From the NCBI GenBank assembly GCA_051892875.1, contig JBJFGR010000054.1, positions 1 to 58,829 of the forward strand: a stretch of DNA of 58,829 bases. The letters are read 5' to 3'. The DNA is from JBJFGR01 sp051892875. Its GTDB lineage: Bacteria > Pseudomonadota > Gammaproteobacteria > Enterobacterales > Succinivibrionaceae. Below the pieces are notes generated by a model. The model saw nothing but the letters and a program-made list of their open reading frames with translations, did no database searches and was not told the origin of the DNA. Positions 1 to 8,049 of the stretch are shown in pieces (the first letter of the stretch is position 1; every line of letters starts with the position of its first letter). The position numbers and the translations under genes are program-made.

Positions 1-39
1 TATTACAGTTGTATTTTGTTGATTACTAGACGTAGGTAA

Positions 40-205
40 ATAGAACGCTTACAATTTAATTGTAAACTACGTTCAGAAGTACTACAACAGAATTGGTCTG
101 AAATTTATCAAAAGTTCATTAATAGAAGTACATCTGTTTGGAATTTTATTTGCCAAGAAGTAAATCCTCTATTAGGTTTTGAGGTAAGTGAATCTTGTTT
201 TCGTA
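40..205 (+). pseudogene. Left part of an unidentified reading frame interrupted by an insertion sequence
   Basis: Reading from base 40 gives 55 open codons up to the left end of the insertion sequence; a stop lies at 37-39 and there is no ATG, GTG or TTG in frame, so the amino end is lost, frameshifted or was already decayed. The product has two Trp residues and the stretch NPLLGFEVSESCFRK, which looks like a compact folded or helix-turn-helix-like protein, though I do not recognise the family. If base 205 is joined directly to base 1980 the frame continues for 44 codons. Both halves staying open in AT-rich DNA suggests a real gene disrupted by the element. Function unknown. Confidence 0.45.
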
Positions 206-239
206 AATTAAAACTTTCCCAATTAAATAGTACTATATA
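206..239 (+). repeat. Left terminal inverted repeat of the insertion sequence
   Basis: Begins AATTAAAACTTTCCCAATTA and ends AGTACTATATA. Its reverse complement is found at 1947-1979 with one base missing and one substitution. This sets the left boundary of the element. Confidence 0.85.
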
Positions 240-265
240 AACCACCTCGAAATAGATGGTTTTTT
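239..265 (+). terminator. Terminator-like hairpin just inside the left end of the insertion sequence
   Basis: AACCA pairs with TGGTT at about 256-260 (with an additional CT/AG pairing inside), followed by six T residues. Its placement would stop transcription entering from the flanking gene, a known way in which insertion sequences avoid activation by read-in. Stability is modest because the stem is short and has a mismatch. Confidence 0.5.
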
Positions 266-383
266 CAATTTATTTACACTTTTTAGTCAAATTCTTAATC
301 TATTATAAAAATTATTGAACCACAAACATCTAATTATCCCCTAAATTCTTTCAAAAATATCGACAAAATCCTTGAAACAAACG

Positions 384-412
384 TTGTATATAGTCTAATT
401 ATTAGTTATAAT
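384..412 (+). promoter_or_regulatory. Sigma-70 promoter for the transposase
   Basis: TTGTAT at 384-389, a 17-base spacer, and TATAAT at 407-412. It is followed by a strong ribosome-binding site GGAGG at 430-434 and ATG at 442. Confidence 0.65.
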
Positions 413-441
413 ATAAACTATATTCTTTTGGAGGTTTTATT

Positions 442-1953
442 ATGCCTATACCTCAACATATTCTCGACGTTGCACGACCTAAAAATACTATTGTTATTGC
501 TTATGGTGTAAATAAAGATAAGTTTGCTGTTAGACAGAGAATAGGATGCAAGAGAAAAAATGGGAGAAATGTTCCTGTAAATGGTCCGACTATTGGACAT
601 ATTATTAATAATCAATACGTACCAAAAAAAGATGAAAGTAAAACTTCTGTTTCTAAAAAAGTGCAATCGTCAAATCATAAAATAGATTTAAAGGATTGGG
701 CAAATATTGCTATATGCGATGAGATATTTAAAGATATTTTAAGTGAACTTAAAGAATTTTATTGTACTGAAGATGTAATGAAAATATATGCAATATCTTT
801 ATTGCGAGTATGCTATCCAGGTGTTAAAGATTATGAACTAAAAGAATTCTAGGACACTAGTTTTCTTTCAGAATTATATCCAAATATTGGATTATCAAAG
901 AACACTGTTTCAGATTTTATTAATAATTTAGGAAAGTGTTGTGGTATTATTAAAAAATTTATGCAAAAACGAACAGAAAATATAGGTTTAGACCATCATT
1001 TATTAGTAGATGGAACTCGAAAATCAAACGAATCTAAAATCGATTCCATTTCTGATTTTTCACGAAAGGCTAGAACTAAAGGAACTAGAGATATTTCTGT
1101 ACTGTATGCATTTGATTTTGAAAAGATGGAACCAATTTGTTCTAAATGTTATCCTGGTAATATGCTTGATGTAACTAGTTATCAAGATTTTATTGTTGAA
1201 AACTGTATAACAAAAGGTGTTATAGTTGCAGATAAAGGGTTCCCTTCATCTGCTGCTGAACCACAGTTCTCTGCTCATAAAGACTTACATTATCTTAATC
1301 CTATTAAGCGTAACTCAAAATTCATAACCACACATAATCTGTTAAATTTTGATAGATTGCTTCCTGGTTATTCAGGTATTACATATAAAAAGGAAAAATG
1401 TGTAGGCATTAATAAATGGCTATATTCTTTTAGAAATAGTGCAGATGCTGCACTTGAAGAAAAATCTTGGCTTGAACAAGCACAAAAAAATAACACCTAT
1501 AATGCTGAAGAGTTTATTGAACAACAAAAGAAATTTGGAACGATTATTCTTGAGTGTGATTTAGATATTGCTCCTGAAATGATTTATAAAATATACAATG
1601 ATAGATGGGAAATCGAAATTGTCATGAGATATTATAAAAATGCTTGTCAATACGATGAAACAAGAGTGCATGATGATTATTCTGTTATTGGTAGCGAATT
1701 CTGTGATTTTCTTTCAACCGTTCTAACATTTCGTTTATTGAAAAAATTAGATAAAACTGAACTTCTTAAATCTTATACTTATAAAAAAATAATGTCAGTA
1801 TTAAAACGAGCTAAAAAAGTTAGAGTGGACACAGAGGAATGGCAACTAGTTAACATGAATCCATCCCAAATAAAGATACTAAAAGAACTTTCCTTAGTGG
1901 TTCTTGATGAGCCTATTAAACAACGTCGTGGTAGACCTAAAAAGAGTATATAG
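442..1953 (+). pseudogene. IS1634-type DDE transposase with an in-frame amber stop
   Basis: A single frame of 503 codons runs from ATG 442 to TAG 1951-1953, broken only by TAG at 850-852. The 5' part gives 136 residues; the downstream part resumes in the same frame (DTSFLSELYPNIGLSKNTVS) and has no other stop. Catalytic features: first Asp in LLVDGT, second Asp in VIVADKGF, and the Glu in YNDRWEIEIVMRYYK, matching Y-(2)-R-(3)-E-(6)-K. ATG 961 (MQKRTENIG) could start a 330-residue protein keeping all three acidic residues but lacking the amino-terminal DNA-binding part. TAG is an ordinary stop here (potF, purE and rpsG use it), so recoding is unlikely. Probably a pseudogene by one nonsense mutation, for example CAG to TAG. 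Confidence 0.85.
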
Positions 1954-1979
1954 TACTACTAATTGGGAAAGTTTTAATT
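1947..1979 (-). repeat. Right terminal inverted repeat of the insertion sequence
   Basis: Reverse complement of the left repeat with one base deleted (33 against 34 bases). It contains the transposase stop codon at 1951-1953. Confidence 0.85.
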
Positions 1980-2113
1980 AAAAGAAAAATAGCTGCTTTG
2001 GGCAAGTTAAGGGGTTATGGGTAACTTACCCCGGATATTTCAAAAACGACGGGGTATATTTTAGGAAATTAAAAAAATCGCGTCGTGGGGGTTATGGGGG
2101 GGCTTACATATAA
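1980..2113 (+). pseudogene. Right part of the reading frame interrupted by the insertion sequence
   Basis: Continuing the frame of the left fragment across the element gives 44 codons ending at TAA 2111-2113. The peptide includes GLWVTYPGYFKNDGVYFRK and a basic, glycine-rich tail (KKSRRGGYGGAYI). The stretch is clearly richer in G than its surroundings, with runs of four to seven G. The continuity depends on joining 205 to 1980 with no base removed; removing a one-base duplication would break it. Family not recognised. The remaining bases to 2222 hold no gene I can support. Confidence 0.4.
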
Positions 2114-2222
2114 GATTAATATTTGACACTTTATAAATAAAAAACACCATTAAAAGGTACTTTAGTGAAATAGAGATACTATTGAGCGTATAATTACAAA
2201 AGTTAAGGATGATATAAGATTG

Positions 2223-3794
2223 TTAGAAATTAAACTCAATAATAATTGATTTTTTTATCTTCATTTTTAAAATTTTATTTAATTTTTCAATACTGTTTAT
2301 ATTTATATATTTTACGCTAAACATTTTAGCAATATTTTTAAAATCGTAGTAATGAGGATTTATAAAAAAATTTGATAGAATTTGATTGTTTTTTATAGGA
2401 AATTTATTAAAAATTCTACCACCATTATTATTTATAATTAAGAGTTTAACAGTAAATTTTGAGAGCAATGAAATACTAGATAAATCGTATAAAGCACTCG
2501 TATCTCCAATAATTGCTAATGTTGATTCATATTTAGCAATACCACAGGCAGTTGCAATTAGACCATCAATTCCAGAAACACCTCTATTTGTGTAAATAGA
2601 TTGATATACAGTAGGTATATGAACATCAGCGAATCTACAAATTGTACTATTTCCTATAAATAAAGATTTTTCTTTAGCACATGGTAATAAAGAAATTATA
2701 TTTTTTTCTGAGAATGTATAGTCTATTGCTTTATTAAAAGTTTTATTATTTTCAATAAAATGAAAATTTGAATAATTACAAATATTCTTAAAGATTTCTT
2801 TGTAGTTTATTATAATTCTTTTACCAAATATTGCAGACGAGTTTGTATTATGTTCTTTACTACTTAAAAAGAATACTTCACCGTCATAATTTGAAATAAA
2901 ATCATATATGTTTTTATCAATGAATTTACTTTCAATAATGATTAATTTTTTTTTGTTATTAGTAATATTGTTACTTATACAACTAGATGGTTTTATAAAA
3001 TCAAATTTATTTGTTAAAAAACGTAAATTACTTTGAATATCTAAGAATGTTGGCTGCTTTATTATTTGTAATATTTTTGATAAATAATAAGCTTCATCTT
3101 TTTTTAGACTTCCAACTATTAAAATCGAATTTTTAAAAAATTGTTTATAATCAATACACGGATTAGAAAAATTAACAATATTTTTAATAATATACGATTT
3201 GAGTTTTATTAGTATATTTTTTAATTCTTGTTTTGAATAATCAATATCTGAGTAGAATGGTTCTCTGAATTCTATATTTAAATGTATAGGTATAGAAGAG
3301 ATGTTGTTTTTTATTATAGTATTTTCAATTTTATTTAAAATATTTTCTATTGTTATAAATTTTGAAATAGGAGAGATGTGTTCAAAAATAGCATATGTTC
3401 CAAAAATATTATCCTGTATACAAGTTTGATTACTTCCTGTTTTTATTAGTTCGTATGGTCTGTCGGCTGAGCATATTATTAATGGGATATTATCCATATA
3501 TGCTTCCATTATTGATGGAAATAAATTTCCAACTGCACTTCCTGATGTTGTAAATATTGCCACTTTTTTATTAGAGGCTTTTGATAATCCAAGCCCAAGG
3601 AATCCTAGAGCTCGTTCATCAAAATGAATATGAATATTAATATCATCTTTTACAATTAGTTTAAGAGCATCTAACGCAAAGGAAAATGATGCATTTCTAG
3701 AACCTGGGGCGATACAGAAATCTCTAACTCCTTTGAGGTATAAATAACTAATTATGTTATAAGCTAAGATAAAGTTTGTATTTAAATCACTCAT
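2223..3794 (-). CDS. menD: 2-succinyl-5-enolpyruvyl-6-hydroxy-3-cyclohexene-1-carboxylate synthase
   Basis: Thiamine-diphosphate enzyme that joins isochorismate with 2-oxoglutarate in menaquinone synthesis. At 523 residues it is slightly shorter than the Escherichia coli enzyme (about 556). Seen: CIAPGSRNASF near residue 30, then HIHFDERALGFLGLGLSKAS with the cofactor-activating Glu, TTSGSAVGNLFPS, and in the carboxy-terminal third the ThDP/Mg site GDTSALYDL followed by INNNGGRIF. The start overlaps the 3' end of menF by 8 bases, so the two are translationally coupled in a menF-menD operon. The other genes of the pathway (menH, menC, menB, menE) are not beside it, unlike in many relatives. 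Confidence 0.93.
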   Translation of the reverse strand: MSDLNTNFILAYNIISYLYLKGVRDFCIAPGSRNASFSFALDALKLIVKDDINIHIHFDERALGFLGLGLSKASNKKVAIFTTSGSAVGNLFPSIMEAYMDNIPLIICSADRPYELIKTGSNQTCIQDNIFGTYAIFEHISPISKFITIENILNKIENTIIKNNISSIPIHLNIEFREPFYSDIDYSKQELKNILIKLKSYIIKNIVNFSNPCIDYKQFFKNSILIVGSLKKDEAYYLSKILQIIKQPTFLDIQSNLRFLTNKFDFIKPSSCISNNITNNKKKLIIIESKFIDKNIYDFISNYDGEVFFLSSKEHNTNSSAIFGKRIIINYKEIFKNICNYSNFHFIENNKTFNKAIDYTFSEKNIISLLPCAKEKSLFIGNSTICRFADVHIPTVYQSIYTNRGVSGIDGLIATACGIAKYESTLAIIGDTSALYDLSSISLLSKFTVKLLIINNNGGRIFNKFPIKNNQILSNFFINPHYYDFKNIAKMFSVKYININSIEKLNKILKMKIKKSIIIEFNF

Positions 3795-5034
3795 GATCGT
3801 TTTCTATTTCTTGGATAAGTTTAGATGCGTTTTTTGTTATGGTAGAAATTGCTGGAAACATTTTTTTTGAGCTTTCATTCCATTCTTCTTTTTCTACAGA
3901 ATTTTTTAAAATTCCAGCCCCTCCATATACCCAGATTTTATTGTTATTTAACTCTGCAGATCTTAATAAAACGATAATATTTGCATAATTATTTTTTGCG
4001 TTTATAACACCTGCTATCCCTGCATAAAAAGAGCGATAAAAATTATTATATTTGATTAAAAAATTATAGGCACTTTTTTTTGGATAACCTAATGTAGCTG
4101 GTGTTGGATGTAATTTATGTATAATATCAAGAAAATTTGCATCTTCGTTTAATATTGCTGATATTTTTTTCTGAATATGCTTTACATATGGTAGAGTTTT
4201 TATTTTGGGCTTGCTTATTTTTATTTTATGACAAAAAGGTTTTAGGTCATTATTTATTGATTTACTAACTATTTCATTTTCTTTTAAATTTTTAAAATCT
4301 ATCAGTAAGTTTTCATTATTAAAACAAGAACCTGCTAAAGATTCTGTAATCAATTCTTTTTTATTCATTTTTAACAATGTTTCAGGACTATATGAAAAAA
4401 AAGATAATTCATGATCAATAGATAACTCTTCAATTTCTTTGGGAGTGTAAAATAAAAAGAAGTGATTTTTTTTTCTTTTGCTATTATATTCTGTACATAA
4501 TAATTCACTTACTTTATTTTGTACATCGATTTCTTTGTTGAATTTAATTTCGCAAGTTTTTGCAAGTACAATTTTATTTAAATTAGGTATCTTCTTAAAT
4601 TTCTTTATTGCATCTTTAAAGTCTCTATAGTTAGGTGATTGCTTAAAACTATCTACACTTATATAAGTATTGTTAATAACCAAAGGTTTTATAAAATAAT
4701 TTAAAGGTATATCTGTGTAACAAGTTATATCAATCGTCTTGCTTATTTTAAGTATAAAATATGGAATATAATGCAACTCCTTATCAAAAGAAAAAGAACT
4801 TAAGAAAAAAGTAAGAGGTTTATAATTTAGAGATTTTTTAAATTTTTTATATATTCCAATTCCAAGCCACAATGTATTTTTTTTATCAATAAAAGCTGTT
4901 ATTGGTTCTTTAGATTGAGATGTTATTTTTTTAATTAATTCATTAGTTGTTTCTTTATTTGCAATGAATTTATATGTTTTATATTTTTTAAAATTATTGT
5001 TAATAATATCATTTATTTTTTTGATGTTTTTCAT
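3787..5034 (-). CDS. menF: Isochorismate synthase
   Basis: Chorismate-binding enzyme making isochorismate, the first committed step to menaquinone. 415 residues, close to MenF (431). The divergent amino-terminal half is followed by the conserved core: NKIVLAKTC (general-base Lys region), LITESLAGSC, LHPTPATLGYPKKSA, FYAGIAGV and WVYGGAGILKNSVEKEEW. The family motif KDxxEH reads KENEIV here, so the His is replaced. Because it sits directly upstream of and overlaps menD, MenF is preferred over a siderophore-type EntC. It is divergent from menA, from which it is separated by about 150 bases that probably contain both promoters. Confidence 0.9.
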   Translation of the reverse strand: MKNIKKINDIINNNFKKYKTYKFIANKETTNELIKKITSQSKEPITAFIDKKNTLWLGIGIYKKFKKSLNYKPLTFFLSSFSFDKELHYIPYFILKISKTIDITCYTDIPLNYFIKPLVINNTYISVDSFKQSPNYRDFKDAIKKFKKIPNLNKIVLAKTCEIKFNKEIDVQNKVSELLCTEYNSKRKKNHFFLFYTPKEIEELSIDHELSFFSYSPETLLKMNKKELITESLAGSCFNNENLLIDFKNLKENEIVSKSINNDLKPFCHKIKISKPKIKTLPYVKHIQKKISAILNEDANFLDIIHKLHPTPATLGYPKKSAYNFLIKYNNFYRSFYAGIAGVINAKNNYANIIVLLRSAELNNNKIWVYGGAGILKNSVEKEEWNESSKKMFPAISTITKNASKLIQEIENDHE

Positions 5035-5189
5035 GTTTTTACAACAATATTTTTTACAAAAAATTATCTTTACTTTGTGGTATTATACTTTAAACACACA
5101 TTAAAAGATACAAATATTAGACGTTTATGATGGTCTGGTTATTAATTATAACAATAGAATAGTATAAATTTTACATTTAAGTGAACGAT

Positions 5190-6128
5190 ATGAATTTAAA
5201 TATTTGGATTAAATCAGCAAGATTAAGAACATTACCCTTATCATTATCAGCAGTTGTTTTAGGAATTTGTTTTGGTTTTTATAATTTAAGGGTAAGAGGT
5301 ATAACTTTCACCTATGTTCATGTCTTAGACGCTGTTTTTATATTACTAACTGCAGTTTCTTTACAAATAATTTCTAATTATGCTAATGATTTAGGTGATT
5401 TATTGTCTGGTGTTGATAATAAGGAAAGGAAAGGACCAATAAGAGGTATGCAAAGTGGTTTAATTTCAATAAAGATGATGAAGAAAGCAATAGTTTATTT
5501 ATCAATTTTTTCATTAATTACAGGATGCTTATCTATTTGTTTGGCTTTTATGAATGATTTGAATTCTTTTTGCTTTTTTATAATTTTAGGTTTTTTATCT
5601 CTTTTTTCTGCAGTAACTTATACAATAGGATTGAAGTATGGGTATAAAGGTTATGGAGATCTCTTCGTTTTTGTTTTTTTTGGTATAGTGGCTGTAATTG
5701 GTTCGGAGTATATGATAGCTAAAACGTATTCAGGATTATTACTCGCAATCAATGCAGGAATTATGGCTATTATGGTACTAAATGTTAATAACTTAAGAGA
5801 TTATGAAACAGATAAAAAAACGCTAAAAAAGTCTATAGTTGTTATGATTGGTTTGAAAAATGGAAAGAGGTATCATTTTTTACTTTTATTTTTATCAGTG
5901 TTAAGTATTGTGTGCTATATTGGATACAGTAATATATTAAGTAATAATTCGAATTATTACGTGTATGTTGTTCTTAGTGTAATTTTTTATTTACCTTTAT
6001 TATGTTCTTCAATTTTTTGTATAGATAAAAAACATAAAAATGAAGATTTAAATCCTAAATTAAAAACGACATCAATTGGAGCAAGTTTTGTAAATATTTT
6101 TAATGGTGTATTTCTTTTGTTTTTGTAA
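5190..6128 (+). CDS. menA: 1,4-dihydroxy-2-naphthoate polyprenyltransferase
   Basis: UbiA-superfamily membrane prenyltransferase that attaches the polyprenyl tail to 1,4-dihydroxy-2-naphthoate in the inner membrane. The Asp-rich motif is seen in SNYANDLGDLLSGVD, followed by KGPIRGMQSGLIS, typical of MenA, and the second Asp-rich region VNNLRDYETDKK. About eight or nine hydrophobic segments are present. Length about 312 residues. A GTG at 5181 would add three residues; neither start has a strong ribosome-binding site. It is divergent from menF-menD and followed closely by the yfcZ-like gene. Confidence 0.92.
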   Translation: MNLNIWIKSARLRTLPLSLSAVVLGICFGFYNLRVRGITFTYVHVLDAVFILLTAVSLQIISNYANDLGDLLSGVDNKERKGPIRGMQSGLISIKMMKKAIVYLSIFSLITGCLSICLAFMNDLNSFCFFIILGFLSLFSAVTYTIGLKYGYKGYGDLFVFVFFGIVAVIGSEYMIAKTYSGLLLAINAGIMAIMVLNVNNLRDYETDKKTLKKSIVVMIGLKNGKRYHFLLLFLSVLSIVCYIGYSNILSNNSNYYVYVVLSVIFYLPLLCSSIFCIDKKHKNEDLNPKLKTTSIGASFVNIFNGVFLLFL

Positions 6129-6139
6129 AAGAGGTGTTA

Positions 6140-6433
6140 ATGTCAGATTGTGATTTAATAAAAGATACGTGTAACGAATGTGGTTGTAACGTTGAAATAG
6201 GAACAGTTCTTTCTGAATCGGATTGTGTTTATAAAGGAAGATTGAATGGAACTCTTGAGGAAGTAAATTTGAAGTATGATTATTTTTTTAAAATTGCAAA
6301 GGATGTTGATAATACAGTAGAGGTTTTAAGAACCGATAATATAGAAAAAAATCAATATATTGTTGATTTTGTTTTTAAGTTTTCATGTTCGGCAGAAAAA
6401 ATGATTTTTCAGTTAAAATCAAAAGCTGAATAA
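6140..6433 (+). CDS. YfcZ/YiiS family (DUF406) protein
   Basis: 97 residues. The Cys-rich start (SDCDLIKDTCNECGCNVEIG) and the end DFVFKFSCSAEKMIFQLKSK match the small YfcZ/YiiS family of gammaproteobacteria, whose function is unknown. ATG 6140 is preferred over an in-frame GTG at 6134 because AGAGG lies six bases upstream. It starts 11 bases after menA ends and probably shares its transcript. The four Cys near the start could bind a metal; that is inference. Confidence 0.75.
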   Translation: MSDCDLIKDTCNECGCNVEIGTVLSESDCVYKGRLNGTLEEVNLKYDYFFKIAKDVDNTVEVLRTDNIEKNQYIVDFVFKFSCSAEKMIFQLKSKAE

Positions 6434-6452
6434 TTTATATTAATATTTTCGT

Positions 6453-7883
6453 GTGATTTATAGAATTATACTTCTTTTATTAATTTTTTATTCATGCAAT
6501 GCGGATGCTGTTTCAATAGAAGGTAAACCTATTAAACACTTTGGGGATTTATCGAATATTATAGAGCGTCAGACTTTTCGTGTGCTTGTTTCTTATGATA
6601 ATATAAGTTTTTTTATGAATAAAGGAAAGCAAGATGGTTTATATATAGCATTGATGAGAGAATTTAAGCAATATCTAAGAAAAAAAAATTCTAAAGCAAA
6701 AAATTTAAAAATATACTTTATACCAACTCATGAATCAGAAATGCCAAGATTAATAGCTCAAGGCTATGGTGATATTGCCATGAGTATCCTACCGACAGAA
6801 GAACTAGAAAAATATGTTGATATGAGTATTCCTGAAAAATTGTGGATAAAAGAAATAATAGTTTCAAATAAAGGTGGTAGAGCAATAAAAAAAATAGAAG
6901 ATTTATCAGGTTTACAAATAACTGTTAGAAAAAAATCAAGTTATTATCAATCTTTAAAGAATATTAATTCATTACTATTAGCCAAAAATCTTCCATTGAT
7001 CAATATTTTGATAGCAAATGAATATTTAACAGATGTTGATTTGGTTAGAATGGTGAGTAACGGAGATATTAGAAATACAGTTATAAATAATAGCAAGCTG
7101 ATTGTTTGGAAAAGATTGTTTAAGGATGTGAATTTTTCAGATAATTTACCTATAAAAGTCAATGGTTCATTTGTTTGGATTATGCGACATGGCTCCCCAG
7201 AATTATTTAAAATAATAAATAAATTTTTGAGAAAATATAGAGATGGAACCCCTATGGGAAGCCCTATATACGCAAGATACATGAGAACTTCTCCGTCATA
7301 TGAAATGAGATATCAACGTAAGGAGAATGAGTGGTTAGGAATTAATGAGGATTCTTTTACTAAATACACTGAATTATTTAAGACTTATGGAGATAAATTT
7401 AAAATAGATTGGATGTTGCTTCTTGCTCAGTCTTATCAAGAATCTACCTTGAATCCTAAAGCAACTTCTAGCAGAGGAGCTGTGGGATTAATGCAAATTT
7501 TACCAAGTACAGCTAAAGAAAAATATATCAATGTTGATAAAGTTGAACATTTAGATAATAATGTTCATGCTGGTACAAAGTATTTACGTTACATGTTAGA
7601 TAATTACTTTGGACAAAATGATTTAGCCCAAGGTGAAAAAATTTTGTTTGCATTGGCATCATATAATGCTGGTCCAAATAGAATAACAAGGTATAGAAAA
7701 GAGGCTTATGAAAAAGGTTTGGATCCTAATAAGTGGTTTGATAACGTCGAAAAAATAGCTGAACAACATGGAGCGTATGAAACTGTAAATTATGTTAAAA
7801 ATATTTCATCATTATACATCTCTTATCAAAAAGCCTATAAAATGAATCAAGAAAAGAAAAACATTCCCAAATTTAAGAGATAG
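6453..7883 (+). CDS. mltF: Membrane-bound lytic murein transglycosylase F-like
   Basis: Cleaves the glycan strands of peptidoglycan. 476 residues in two parts: after a hydrophobic leader (IILLLLIFYSC) comes a solute-binding-protein-like domain (to about residue 270), then a carboxy-terminal SLT domain with catalytic Glu in LAQSYQESTLNPKATS, followed by GAVGLMQILPSTA and ALASYNAGPNRI. This domain order is that of MltF. The Cys after the leader could be a lipid-attachment site but the lipobox (FYSC) is poor. The start is GTG with no visible ribosome-binding site. It follows the yfcZ-like gene by 19 bases. Confidence 0.88.
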   Translation: MIYRIILLLLIFYSCNADAVSIEGKPIKHFGDLSNIIERQTFRVLVSYDNISFFMNKGKQDGLYIALMREFKQYLRKKNSKAKNLKIYFIPTHESEMPRLIAQGYGDIAMSILPTEELEKYVDMSIPEKLWIKEIIVSNKGGRAIKKIEDLSGLQITVRKKSSYYQSLKNINSLLLAKNLPLINILIANEYLTDVDLVRMVSNGDIRNTVINNSKLIVWKRLFKDVNFSDNLPIKVNGSFVWIMRHGSPELFKIINKFLRKYRDGTPMGSPIYARYMRTSPSYEMRYQRKENEWLGINEDSFTKYTELFKTYGDKFKIDWMLLLAQSYQESTLNPKATSSRGAVGLMQILPSTAKEKYINVDKVEHLDNNVHAGTKYLRYMLDNYFGQNDLAQGEKILFALASYNAGPNRITRYRKEAYEKGLDPNKWFDNVEKIAEQHGAYETVNYVKNISSLYISYQKAYKMNQEKKNIPKFKR

Positions 7884-8006
7884 TATAATTATTCAGCACA
7901 AAAAATAATCACGAAATAGCTAATATTAATTAAATATTATAATTACTAAAAATTAAACAAAAATTGTATATTTCTTAATATTTTTTTCCAAAAAAATTTT
8001 TTTTAT

Positions 8007-8025
8007 TTTACAATGCAATTGTAAA
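8007..8025. promoter_or_regulatory. Perfect palindrome in the potF leader, possible operator
   Basis: TTTACAAT-GCA-ATTGTAAA: 8-base arms with a 3-base centre, ending 24 bases before the chosen potF ATG. The left arm contains TACAAT, a plausible -10 box with only a poor -35 (TTCCAA at 7986-7991) 17 bases upstream, so a bound protein could block the promoter. I do not recognise the regulator. Confidence 0.4.
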
Positions 8026-8049
8026 GATGAAATTTAGAGGATGTTAATA

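Larger units (their letters stand above)
206..1979 (+). mobile_element. IS4-superfamily (IS1634-like) insertion sequence
   Basis: About 1.77 kb bounded by imperfect terminal inverted repeats (206-239 and 1947-1979) differing by one indel and a substitution. It encodes one DDE transposase frame with the Y-(2)-R-(3)-E-(6)-K signature of the IS4 group; length and repeats fit the IS1634 subgroup. There is a leader of about 200 bases with a terminator-like hairpin at the left end and a good promoter before the transposase. The last codons and stop of the transposase lie inside the right repeat. No obvious target-site duplication: the flanks share only an A. The transposase contains an amber stop, so this copy is probably unable to move unless helped in trans. 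Confidence 0.85.

Noticed and set aside
49..65. TTACAAT-TTA-ATTGTAA as a second proven operator
   Set aside because: It is inside a coding fragment and such palindromes arise by chance in AT-rich DNA; kept only as a comparison for the potF site.
850..852. TAG decoded as an amino acid across the genome
   Set aside because: TAG ends several clear genes here (potF, mltF, potH, purE, rpsG) at the expected length, so it is a normal stop.
442..1953. Two separate genes (136 and 330 residues) as an IS3-like overlapping pair or programmed frameshift
   Set aside because: Both are in the same frame and separated only by one in-frame TAG plus open codons; the family uses a single frame, so a nonsense mutation is simpler.
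2169..2251. Short frame (NRDTIERIITKVKDDIRLLEIKL) running into the end of menD
   Set aside because: Only 27 codons, no start codon and overlap with menD on the other strand; could be a relic but cannot be supported.
5035..5189. Specific promoters for menF and menA in the divergent gap
   Set aside because: Several TATTAT/TATAAT-like hexamers exist, but none has a correctly spaced -35, so no position could be supported.
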